Assembly: GCA_026770575.1 (NCBI GenBank)
Contig: MU657373.1
Location: 2,406-13,822, forward strand
DNA from: Pelagophyceae sp. CCMP2097
Lineage: Eukaryota > Sar > Pelagophyceae
Direction: 5' to 3'
DNA length: 11,417 nucleotides
Shown here: positions 1 through 8,700 of the stretch, in pieces
How positions within the stretch are numbered: position 1 is the first letter of the stretch
Layout: each line of letters begins with the position of its first letter
The notes under the pieces: model-generated
Database searches by the model: none
Seen by the model: only the letters and a program-made list of their open reading frames with translations
What the model was told of the DNA's origin: nothing
Program-made: the position numbers and the translations under genes

Positions 1-117
1 CCCCCACCACCCTCGCTCCAATAGAAAATCCTCACCACGAATGTACTGCTAACTATCAATTCGGCTAATGTACCATCCCGCTTATGGGCTCCATTCTTTA
101 GCGATTCGAAACTGCAC

Positions 118-192
118 CGCCCTCCTCGGCTCGGGAGCGAAGCGACGGGTGGGTCCGGGGGGTCTCCCCCCGGCGCCCGGAGGAGATTAGGG
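118..192 (+). repeat. Dispersed repeat, copy 1
   Basis: Shares cgccctcctcgg, gaagcgacggg, ggtctcc and cggcgcccgga in the same order with 1134-1202, with a few small indels. After it the sequence gattagggt...ccgccc begins again, so this may be a fragment of a longer array. Confidence 0.7.
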
Positions 193-462
193 TATGTACC
201 GCCCTTCTCCTAGATCGGGCCCCATGTACAAGTGTTTACATACCAAAGGACAGATCGACTTACATCATCAATCTATCGGCGTCTGATCAACGCCGATTGC
301 AAAGATGGTGCACTTTTAGCATTCTGTTGTTACGATGCCCATCACCGCTCCAAGCTTTAGAATTGGGGTACGATCCTGACTCTGAGCACAATATTATAGT
401 AAGATTCAGCGACCCATGGCGCGTCTGAGATGAATCATCATGTCTTCACAATCATTGGTTCG

Positions 463-473
463 GGTTCGATTCG
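463..473 (+). promoter_or_regulatory. tRNA B-box-like motif
   Basis: GGTTCGATTCG resembles the pol III B box (GGTTCGANTCC) except for the last base. The flanks do not form a T-stem and no A box or tRNA fold was found. Confidence 0.2.
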
Positions 474-784
474 GCTGATGAATGTCTTTTTTGCTGTCTC
501 AATTGTTCAAAAAATAAAAATGAAGTTAGTGAGGCTTTTTTCAATCCAGATCAGTTTCTTTTTTTTTAACCCTTCAAACATATGTGTTTATATATCAAAC
601 ATTTCAAACACTCTCATCAGCGACCAACTCTAACCATCTTTAAAAACAAACAGCTCGATACCCAACATCCGCACCGCTTCGAAGGCGTCGGTCTTATGTG
701 TGGTATTAAGCATCTGCCCGAGTCAACCGCACGTCCAGGATGTCGTCGGTCAATGTAATCGGTCGAAAGGATTGAAGGTAGACA

Positions 785-795
785 GGTTCGAGCCC
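785..795 (+). promoter_or_regulatory. tRNA B-box-like motif, full consensus
   Basis: GGTTCGAGCCC fits GGTTCGANNCC exactly. No convincing cloverleaf upstream, so at best a remnant of a tRNA-derived element. Confidence 0.3.
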
Positions 796-870
796 CGGGG
801 GCAGTACTAATGAAATGCCGATAAAATCTAAATAAATTTAAGATACAAGCCGATGCAGTGGCGAGACTCG

Positions 871-893
871 GGTTCGAGCCGGGGATTTTTTTT
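871..893 (+). promoter_or_regulatory. B-box-like motif followed by a T8 run
   Basis: GGTTCGAGCC, then ggggga-like spacer and eight T (886-893), which would act as a pol III terminator. The T-stem does not pair well and no acceptor stem is seen. This could be a degraded tRNA-derived SINE head. Confidence 0.25.
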
Positions 894-1041
894 GTCCCGA
901 CTTACGATATTTTAGAAAAAAGTGCTCAGCGACATTCATGGCCGCGGCCGCGCGTCATGCGCCCCCAAAACTACGTCGCCAAGCTACATGCAAAGTCGCG
1001 AACGGCCTTCGTCCCTCACTTCACTGGCCGCGCCACATCGT

Positions 1042-1106
1042 TATGCGCTGCGACGTCGCCAGCGTTTCTCAAAAAGCCCTTCGCCCCTCGAAAAACTGGC
1101 CGCACT
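1042..1106 (+). repeat. 65-bp direct repeat, copy A
   Basis: Nearly identical to 1648-1712, with the shared core gcgacgtcgccagcgtttct followed by a shared tail ending in ctcgaaaaactggc. I count four differences over about 64 bases, all transitions. Function unknown; likely a fragment of a mobile or dispersed repeat. Confidence 0.8.
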
Positions 1107-1118
1107 GCGCCCGTGCGT

Positions 1119-1202
1119 GATTAGGGTCTATATCGCCCTCCTCGGGATCGAAGCGACGGGGGGTACGGGGAGTCTCCTCCGGCGCCCGGAAGAGAATAGG
1201 GC
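1119..1202 (+). repeat. Dispersed repeat, copy 2
   Basis: Second copy of the repeat at 118-192, in the same orientation about 1 kb away. It starts with gattagggt, as does the sequence just after copy 1, suggesting a shared unit bounded by that word. It runs directly into the 18-bp minisatellite. Confidence 0.7.
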
Positions 1203-1437
1203 CTGAACCGCCGCAGGCGGCGTAGCCGCAGTAGGCTGCGCAGCGTCGGAGCTTCCGCCTAAGGCGAAGTAGCCGCCTTAGGCGGCGTAGCCGCCGCACA
1301 CGGCGCAGCCGCCTCATGCGGCGTAGCCGTCGCAGGCTGCTTAACCACCGCAGGCGGCGCAGCCGCCTCAGGCGGCGTAGCCGCGTAGGCGGCTTAACCT
1401 CCGCAGGCGGCGCAGCCGCCTCAAGCGGCGTAGACCG
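1203..1437 (+). repeat. 18-bp palindromic minisatellite, about 12 units
   Basis: Units such as gtagccgccttaggcggc repeat head to tail with substitutions. Each unit is itself an inverted repeat (GCCGCC-TNA-GGCGGC), so the array could form many small hairpins. As 18 is a multiple of three, all frames tend to stay open, giving false Arg/Leu-rich proteins. Confidence 0.9.
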
Positions 1438-1539
1438 CGGCGCAGAGGACTCTGAGCGAAGGACACAGACAAATCCCATTGCTTTGCCCACGTAAATAAT
1501 TGAAATCATTTAAACTAATCGCTAAATTTGCGGCCGACC

Positions 1540-1550
1540 AGATTCGAACC
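1540..1550 (-). promoter_or_regulatory. tRNA B-box-like motif on the minus strand
   Basis: Minus strand GGTTCGAATCT, within ggtcacgGGTTCGAATCtgg, resembles the T-arm of a tRNA, but the stem pairs poorly and no full cloverleaf could be built. Confidence 0.3.
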
Positions 1551-1647
1551 CGTGACCACCTTCTTCTTCTATGATGATTCCAATGAGGCTCCTGCTCGAC
1601 CTCTATTCCCAATAGCGATCGTATCAACCGCCAATCGCTGAATCGGT

Positions 1648-1712
1648 CATGCGCCGCGACGTCGCCAGCGTTTCTTAAAAAGCCCTTCACCCCTCGAAAA
1701 ACTGGCTGCACT
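1648..1712 (+). repeat. 65-bp direct repeat, copy B
   Basis: Second copy of the repeat at 1042-1106. Similarity starts at the atgcgc word and stops soon after the cact at its end, so the copies have defined edges. Confidence 0.8.
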
Positions 1713-1745
1713 TGTCTCGGTAAAAGAGGCCGCGGAAAGTGAGTT

Positions 1746-1758
1746 GGGGGGGGGGGGG
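1746..1758 (+). repeat. Poly-G run of 13
   Basis: Thirteen consecutive G between tt and tt. Such a run is prone to length error in sequencing. Confidence 0.9.
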
Positions 1759-1887
1759 TTCCGTTCGAAATAGCGTCGAGAACTGTGTCGGAAAGGTGTC
1801 TTCAGATTTGCGGTGTCTATGAGCCGAGGACGGCGCCCCTGCAAAAAAAGACAAGTCTCCGTTTTCGTGAATCGTTCCTTTTTTTAT

Positions 1888-1935
1888 CCCTCATTCGTGC
1901 CTTTTTTTCGTACCCTCATTCGTACCTTTTTCCGA
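1888..1935 (+). repeat. 25-bp tandem repeat, two copies
   Basis: ccctcattcgt(g/a)cctttttt repeats with period 25; a third decayed copy may precede it from about 1868. No coding meaning seen. Confidence 0.7.
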
Positions 1936-2095
1936 ATTCTGCTAAAGGGCACTCTTTAGGCAAGGCGCCTCAAGAGGGGCTCGAAATCCTTCTACAATTG
2001 TATACCGTAGGCCCGCGTTCTCGTCGGACGCGCCTCATCCGCCAAGTATACTCGGCGTCCTCTTTCTACGGGAATCTTTGGAGCTCTCCTTGCCA

Positions 2096-2128
2096 CTGGC
2101 TCGAGTCCACGCCCTGGCTCGAGTCCAC
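2096..2128 (+). repeat. 15-bp direct repeat with 18-bp period
   Basis: ctggctcgagtccac occurs twice, separated by gcc. Confidence 0.85.
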
Positions 2129-2146
2129 CGACACGCGCCGCGTAAG

Positions 2147-2158
2147 CCCCCCCCCCCC
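2147..2158 (+). repeat. Poly-C run of 12
   Basis: Twelve C followed by acttgg and then a run of A. A low-complexity site with no other meaning seen. Confidence 0.85.
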
Positions 2159-2749
2159 ACTTGGCAAAAAAAAGAACGCTATGCTAGGCTCGAATGGTCC
2201 TAGCGGACATACAGAATGCTAGAATCCCGACCTCCTTCAGGAGGTTTGTTGTGCACATCTGCAACGAGCACACTCCACACCACGAGGTCCGTGAAGAGCG
2301 ACGGAACGGCGGCGGACAGAGCCGCCTGCGGCGCGAGCGAGTCGAAAGATCTCCAGCGTACCCCACTCTCGAGTGGACGGGAGCGAGCCGCGAGGGGCCG
2401 CGGGAGGCCCGCTGAGCAAGTCTGGCCCCGAGGCTTGCTCGTTTCGACTGCGCCCCTACTCAGTAGTTTCGCATCTACGCCTCGCTAGGGGTGTCGGTGG
2501 CAGCCTCGAATGTATCGCGGGCGCGCGGCCCGGGCGCCACCGCAGCGGCCTCTAGCTTAGAATACCCCGTGCGCTCCGAGGCCCTACGCTCCCGCACCCT
2601 ACGCATCGCAGCCGTGGTCCGAATACGAGTGCTTCTTCGGTCCGGCGTCATTTACGGCAGCGTTGGCGGCCTGTGTCCAGCGAGCCCGGGGCTTTGGGCG
2701 GCGCGGGCCGGCGTGAGCGCCGTTGGGCGCCGGCAGGCGCAGCGAGGAG

Positions 2750-2773
2750 TTACATCATGCGCACGTCGATGAC
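2750..2773 (-). CDS. TBL1: TBL1-like exon 23: last 24-base exon and stop
   Basis: Reads VIDVRMM then TAA, corresponding to the family's C-terminal VLDLRK-stop that closes the propeller. Acceptor ACGTAG|GT. I see no AATAAA on the minus strand within the window downstream of the stop. Confidence 0.92.
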   Translation of the reverse strand, partial: VIDVRMM

Positions 2774-5700
2774 CTACGTAGAACACCGTACAAATCCCAT
2801 AAAAATCCCACTGAAGTCCCATAGAATCCCATAAAAGACCATAAAACGCCACGCGAACGCACCGTTACGGCGTTGGTCGACGTGGCGGCGAGACGGTCGC
2901 CCGCCGCGTTCCTAGGGGCGAGGGTATTCTTGGCGTTGTTGTTGCGGGTACCACGCAGGACGCACCACGCCACCTCGAAGATGTCCGCCGCGCCCGTGTT
3001 GCCTAACGTCGCGCGCACGGGTTAGGGTTAGGGTCAGGATGCTTTCCACGGGATTGACAAAGGGTTTGTACCGTGCACCGGCGAGAGGAACGTTTTCAGC
3101 AGCTTCCCCGTCGAGACGCTCCAGACGTTGAGTTGGCCGCCGAGCGAGCCAGAGGCGAGGTAGTCGCCTGCGGGGCCAAGTTTCAAAAGTTCAAAAATTT
3201 CAAAAAAAAATCAAAAATCAAAAATCAAAAAGTTACAAAACCGCACCGTAGGGCGAAAACGCGATGGTGTAGACCTTTTTGTCATGTTTCCGGAGCGTGT
3301 GCACACAGGCGCCGATGGCCGTGTCCCAGAGGCGGACGGTGGCGTCGAACGACGCCGAGGCGAGGCGCAGGGGGGCCTAGGTCAGCGCTTTTCCAAATGT
3401 GTTCTCCAGGCAGGGTCTAGGTGTTTTTTCTTTCTTCTTTTTCTTCTTCGAGTCGGGGCCTTTAGCGCGAGAGCACTTCGAACACGGGCCTCCTCCGTCG
3501 CCCCGGTCGTCCCCACGACTGCCTTCGAACACGGGCCTCCTCACGGGACCCGGCACCCCGCGCGACCCAGAGAGCCTCCCTCCGCTGGGGCCATTACGCC
3601 GGCGAGGCGACGAGAGGGCCCGTCGAGAAGGCCCGTCGAGAAGGCCCGTCGAGAAGGGCCGTCGAGAAGGGCTGCTAAAGGGCCGACAAGAAGGGCTCTG
3701 TGAAAAGGCCCTCTCGACGGTAGGACCGTCTCCAGGGCCGTAGAACCTTTCTCCACGGGATTTCAAAAGCCGTATACATGGCCGTTTAGGACCGTCCAGA
3801 GGGCCGTCTCCACGGGGCCGCGCCGAGGGACTTTCTCGAGGGGCCATGTCGAGGGGGTCGTACAGAAGGACAGAGGGACCATCTATAGGGGTTTTGTCGA
3901 AGGACAGTCGACAAGGGACAGTCCCGAGGGGCCGTTTTCGAAGGATTGCCGTCGGCCCTGATCCCGGACGGCCGTCGCGGAGGTCCGCGTCGGCCACCGT
4001 CTCGAGGGACCTTCTCGAGGGACCGTCGAGCAGGGCCGTCGAGCGGGGCCGTCGAGCGGGCAGCAAGAGGGGCCGTCGAGCGGGGCCTCTCTTGGGACCC
4101 TCGGGCGCTTTTGCGTAGGCCCGTACGGGTTCCGTCCAGAGAGCCTTTCTCCAAAACGGACGGGCCCGCCTTTCGTCGGATTTGTCCTAAGGCCCTTTCT
4201 CGGAATCATTCAGAGGGCCGTATTCTTGTCTCGGACTGCGCCGCGGCACGCACATTTGGCACGTTCGTCGCCGGCCCGGTTGGGGACCACCGGATCGTGT
4301 AAATCTCCTCCGTGTGATCGCCTAAAAGCAGCGTCAAATTTCGTCAAATTTTGGAAAGAATTGCAACCACGCCAAAAAAGGGTCGTTTGCTTGCGACGCC
4401 GCCTCCGTGCAGAAGCGGTGCACGGGTTCTGCGCGGCCGAGTTGCCAGACGAGGACGCTCCGGTCGTCAGAGCACGACGCCAGCAGCGATCCGGAGGGGT
4501 CCCAGCCTGCGCGCGATGAGCTGTCGGATGTTTAACAACAACAAGATAATCATCCGACTTGTTCAGAATCTCCTCCGACAGAGAAAGGCGCGCCGGCCTC
4601 GGTCCCTGCCCGCTCCGGACTGCCACGGCGCCTCCGTAGGGTCTCTATGATTGCGGCCGCCGTCCCCCCGGCGGCGCGCCGCGCGCACGCCCGAGCGCCG
4701 TCCCGGACGCGGGCCGGCGCGGATGGCGTTCACCTCGTCCGTGTGGCCCGACCTGCGCGGATGGCGTGGCGGCGTGATCCGGGGATTTGAGAACATGGTC
4801 TTCTCAAATGGTCGAGACTTGTCAATAAAGGGAGGGCATTCTCGTCTTGCCTCCCGCGAGGGGGCGCCTTTTTGGTGCCGTCGAGAGGACCACCAAAGGG
4901 GCCGGAGACGGGACCGTGTCGAGGACCCTCACTCGGACCGCCGCTCGGGCCATAGCCTTGCGGCAGTCCCGCGGTGGGGCTGCGTCGAGGGAACGTCCCA
5001 AGGGATCTTCCCAAGGGACATTCAAGAGGGAGGGTCATCCATCGGAGCCGTCTATAGGGGCCATATCGAAAGGCAGCCTTTACGGAGAGATCATCCAGAG
5101 AGGGACCCGGGTCTATTATCTCCGAGTGGACCGTCTATAGAGGCCCGTCTCTAGAGGGGCCGCGTAGAGGGGCCGTCTCGGATTATAAGAGGCCTGCCAC
5201 GAGGGAGGGTCCGTCTCTTTTGAAAACGTCGACGGACCATCGGGGTCTCCATGAGGGTCGCTCTACGGGCCCCGCCCCGAGGCCGCCTCAAAAAGGGCCC
5301 GCCTCGTTGCAAGCGTCGTCTCAGCAAGAAGTGCCTTTCTCCGAAAACGGGATTCGTGCCGCGGGCGCCGCACCGCGCAGGATCTCCAGCGGGGCGCCAG
5401 AAACGTCGCCCCCGCCGGCGCCGCTCAAAGCGCAGACGGCAATGGTGCGGTCCGTCGAGCACGACGCAAAGACGTCGGAGCCGTCGTGGCCCCCTGAAAA
5501 GGGCGGCGTTCAGGTTTGCTGCGCGTTTATCTTTCAACTTCTTTGGAACTTTTCACTGTCAGAAAACTTCTTTGGAACTTTTCACTGTCAGAAAACCGGC
5601 GCACCAAACTTCCAGTCAACATCCAAGACCTGGGCCGTGTGCACCTAGAGCTCGAAAGTCGGCCCTTTCAGCGACGCGCGACTCGCGGACCGGGAAGAGA

Positions 5701-8700
5701 CGGCGACGGACCACAAAGTACCATAAAATACCACAATACGCACGTACCTGGAACTTGTGCACCAACGAACCCGACGCCACGTCCCAGACGGCGACGCACT
5801 TGTCGTACCTGGTATTTTCAGAAATTATGGTATTTTCAGATATTTTCAGGTATTTCGTCGAAAGGTGTCGAGCAACCGACCCCCCGCTTCCATCTCCGAA
5901 CCATCTCCGGGGCCGGACCGCCGACGGGCCACCGTCTCCTCTGGACCACGGGGCCGACAAGAGACCGACGAAGGTCGGACAAGGGACCGCCTCCGGGCCC
6001 TCGGAAAGTCGCGCGAGAAAGTCGCGCGGGGCCAGACACGGTCCGGGACCGCCTCCGGGGCCGTCGACGGAGTTGCGTCTTTCCGTCTCCGGGGCCGCGC
6101 CGGATCGCCTCCGGGGCCGTCTCGAGGAGCATTTGACGGACCGTATACGAAGCTGTCGGCCCCGTCGGTTCGTGGGGGCGACTGTGCAAGCCGACAAAGG
6201 GTCCGGAAATAGACTGTCCGTCTCGGGGAAATGTCGGATTGTCTACGGGGCCCTCAAAGGGCCTTCGAGGGGACCGTCTATATGGGGTCGCCGAGCACGG
6301 GGGCGCCGACAGGCCGTTTCCGGGCCGCGTCGGACCGCCGAGGGGCCGTCGATGGGGCCGCGTCGAGAGGCCCTTGGACGGACCCTATATGGGTCGTCAA
6401 GGGGCCGTCTCAACAAAGCCGCCTTCACAACGACAACGTCTCATCTCCCCCGCGGGCCTTGCTCGCGATGCCCGCTTCCGCGTTCGCTTCCGCGTTCGCC
6501 TCGGTGGCGCCGGTGCGCGCGAGCCGGTGAGGAGCCTTTTCCCTTGGGCATCGAAGCGCAGCGAGAAGATCGACTCGGCGTGGCCCGCTAAAGAATGCCG
6601 CAGCACGCCAGAGGGCGACCACAGCCGAGCCACGCCGTCCATGCACCCAGTCGCCAAGACGTCGCCGGAAGCGGACCACTCGAGCGTCGTCACCTACGCG
6701 TCGTTCCGCAAACGTCGGCCGTCGGTGCGCGTTTGCCGACTCGACGCGGCCTTTGAACGTCGTGGTCCTCCTCCAACGCCACGGGCCGCGCGCCGGCGTG
6801 GAGCGGGACGTACTCCAAGACCTTGCAGGGCGGCTGCGCCTGCGCGCCCGTGGCGGCGGCGGTGCGTGCGAGCGTCCAGAGGCGGACAGTCGAGTCGCCC
6901 GAGCCTGCAGAGGAGCGTGAAGCGCGTGAGGCGCGCGGACCGCGAAGAGCCTTTGTAGCCACGCGAGGGCCGACGTCGCCGAGGCCGCGCATCCCATCTC
7001 GCGTGATTCCCGTCTCGCTTTGCATCAAAGGCCAAACTCGAGGCACGGGATGCTCCGACCCCCGGCGCGCCGATCCGAAAAGAGCTCGGCCTCGGCAAGG
7101 CGCTTTGCCTCGGAGATTGCCAATGCCCTCCTCAATCAATAAGTCGATGGCAAACAGACGCGGGCCCTTTGCCGCTCGCCAGCACGTCCTCGCGGGGATG
7201 CCACGAGCAGCAAAACACCTATCGCCGACTCGATTTGCGCACGCAGCAAAGCCGCGAGCCGCACGCCCCCGCGACTGGCAAAACGAGCAACATGAGCAGC
7301 CAAACGAGCAACACGAGCAGCCAAACGACCAGCACCACGACCAGCGACGCACCTCGGCCTCGTGCCCGCTCAGGATCAGCACGCCGTCGGGCGCCGTGGC
7401 ACCGTCGTCGGATCTGCGTGGCGTTTTCGAAGGGGGTGGCCGAGCCGACTCGCTCTCGACGGCGTTGCCTCGACGACCCTCCGCCCCAACCGCTGATACG
7501 CACGCCATCGGGTCGGCGTCCGCCTCGTCTGTGGCGCTGGCGGCCCCCGCCGGCTCGCGGCGCACGCGCGCCGACGCCGCTACGAGTTTTATTGGATAAG
7601 GGAAGGCGACCACATTCGAGAGGCGGCACGCACCTGCCGTCGCGCGGCCCTTGGCGGGCGCCGGCTTGGCGCCTAAAAAAGGGGCGAGCGTCGAGCGCCC
7701 CTCTCTGGAGATCGGTGCGACGGGATCACGCCTGTCCCTCGGCGGAGATGGTGAAGCCTCTCCGCACGCATTTCGCCTCACGGTTGCGCGCGGCGCCCGC
7801 CGCCGGCGTCGGCGGCGCGGCGCGCTTCGGGTCGCCGCGGCCTAAATCCTCACTGAGGCCGGGGCCGCGGGGCGGCGGCGAGATTCGAGAAGCGCCAGAG
7901 GCCACGCAAAGAGGCTTCCTCGGCGTCACGGCGCGGCAGCGGCGGCGCACCAGAGTCGGCGGCGCGGTCCTTGCCGCGGTCGTCGCCAGAGCCGCTCGAC
8001 GCGGCGGCGGCGAGGCGCTTGCGCTTCACGTCGCTCTTGGCCTAAGCGGTTTATAGAGGTGTCGTAGAGGGTTTCGAGGCGTGTCGTACAGGATTCTTCG
8101 AGACGTGACGTTTATGGGATTTCCGAGAAATGGTTTCTACGGGGTTCTGAAGACGCGCCCGAGGCTGTTCGCCGCGTCTCCGGCGCCGCCTCTGCGCCGA
8201 AAGGCGGCGAGGCGAGCCAGTCGTTTCCGTCACTGCAGGGGCCTCGTTTCCGTCCGCGCAGGCCCGACGAAGCCCCGGCCGGGCCGTAGAGGGTCCGCGC
8301 GAGACCAGAGAGGGCCGGTACAGGCCCGTAGAGGCCAAAGGTCGGACCGTCGAGGGGCCGTAGATGCCCTTGTCGCATTGCCAAGAGCCCGTACAGACAA
8401 GCCCCGGTCAGACTGTCGAGGGACCGCGCGGGACCGTCCATGGGTCCGTACGGGACCGCAGAGGCCAAAGGTCGGACCGTCGAGGGGCCGTAGAGGGACT
8501 GTAGAGGAATGTGAAGGGGCCTCGAGGTCTCGGTCGGACCGTCGCGGGCCATATACGGTCCCGGTCGCATCGTCGAGGGATCGAAAAAGGCCGTCTACGT
8601 CCTCGGCAGGCCGTAAAGGGACTGTAGAGCACCATCGGGGGCTTCGAATGGACCGCAGAGGCCTCGGTTCGGACCGTCGCGGGTCCGCGCAGGACCGTCG

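Larger units (their letters stand above)
1..2749. other. 3' flank of the TBL1-like gene, no gene supported
   Basis: No open frame here has recognisable domains or matches a family I know. Bases 1-900 and 1450-1650 are closer to AT-balanced, while 900-1450 and 2250-2750 are GC-rich. The stretch holds dispersed repeats, a minisatellite, homopolymer runs and B-box-like motifs listed separately. The part next to 2750 is probably the 3' UTR, with no visible poly(A) signal of the AATAAA type. Confidence 0.6.

Noticed and set aside
861..893. A complete tRNA gene ending in a T-run
   Set aside because: Only a T-loop-like word is present; the T-stem mispairs and no acceptor, D or anticodon arms were found.
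1069..1509. Minus-strand open frame with many Leu-Arg-Arg repeats, like a leucine-rich or arginine-rich protein
   Set aside because: It is the 18-bp minisatellite read in six-residue steps; no true LRR spacing and no start context.
1785..2222. 145-codon plus-strand open frame
   Set aside because: Contains the 25-bp and 18-bp tandem repeats and homopolymer runs; no recognisable domain, no support for coding.
2491..2772. A separate gene overlapping the 3' end of the TBL1-like gene
   Set aside because: The open frame has no recognisable motif and overlaps the last coding exon antisense.
3020..3038. A telomere or chromosome end
   Set aside because: Only two units, internal to a gene, with coding exons on both sides.
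3377..4066. 229-codon minus-strand Arg/Pro-rich frame
   Set aside because: Lies wholly in intron 18 and is made of repeat units, with no conserved motif.
3600..4110. Regular repeats resembling a CRISPR array
   Set aside because: Units are 11-14 bp, degenerate, without spacers of even length, and lie in an intron of a eukaryotic gene.
5251..6591. 446-codon plus-strand open frame
   Set aside because: It runs antisense over exons 12-15 and repeat-filled introns; composition is Arg/Pro/Gly typical of GC-rich shadow frames, with no domain.
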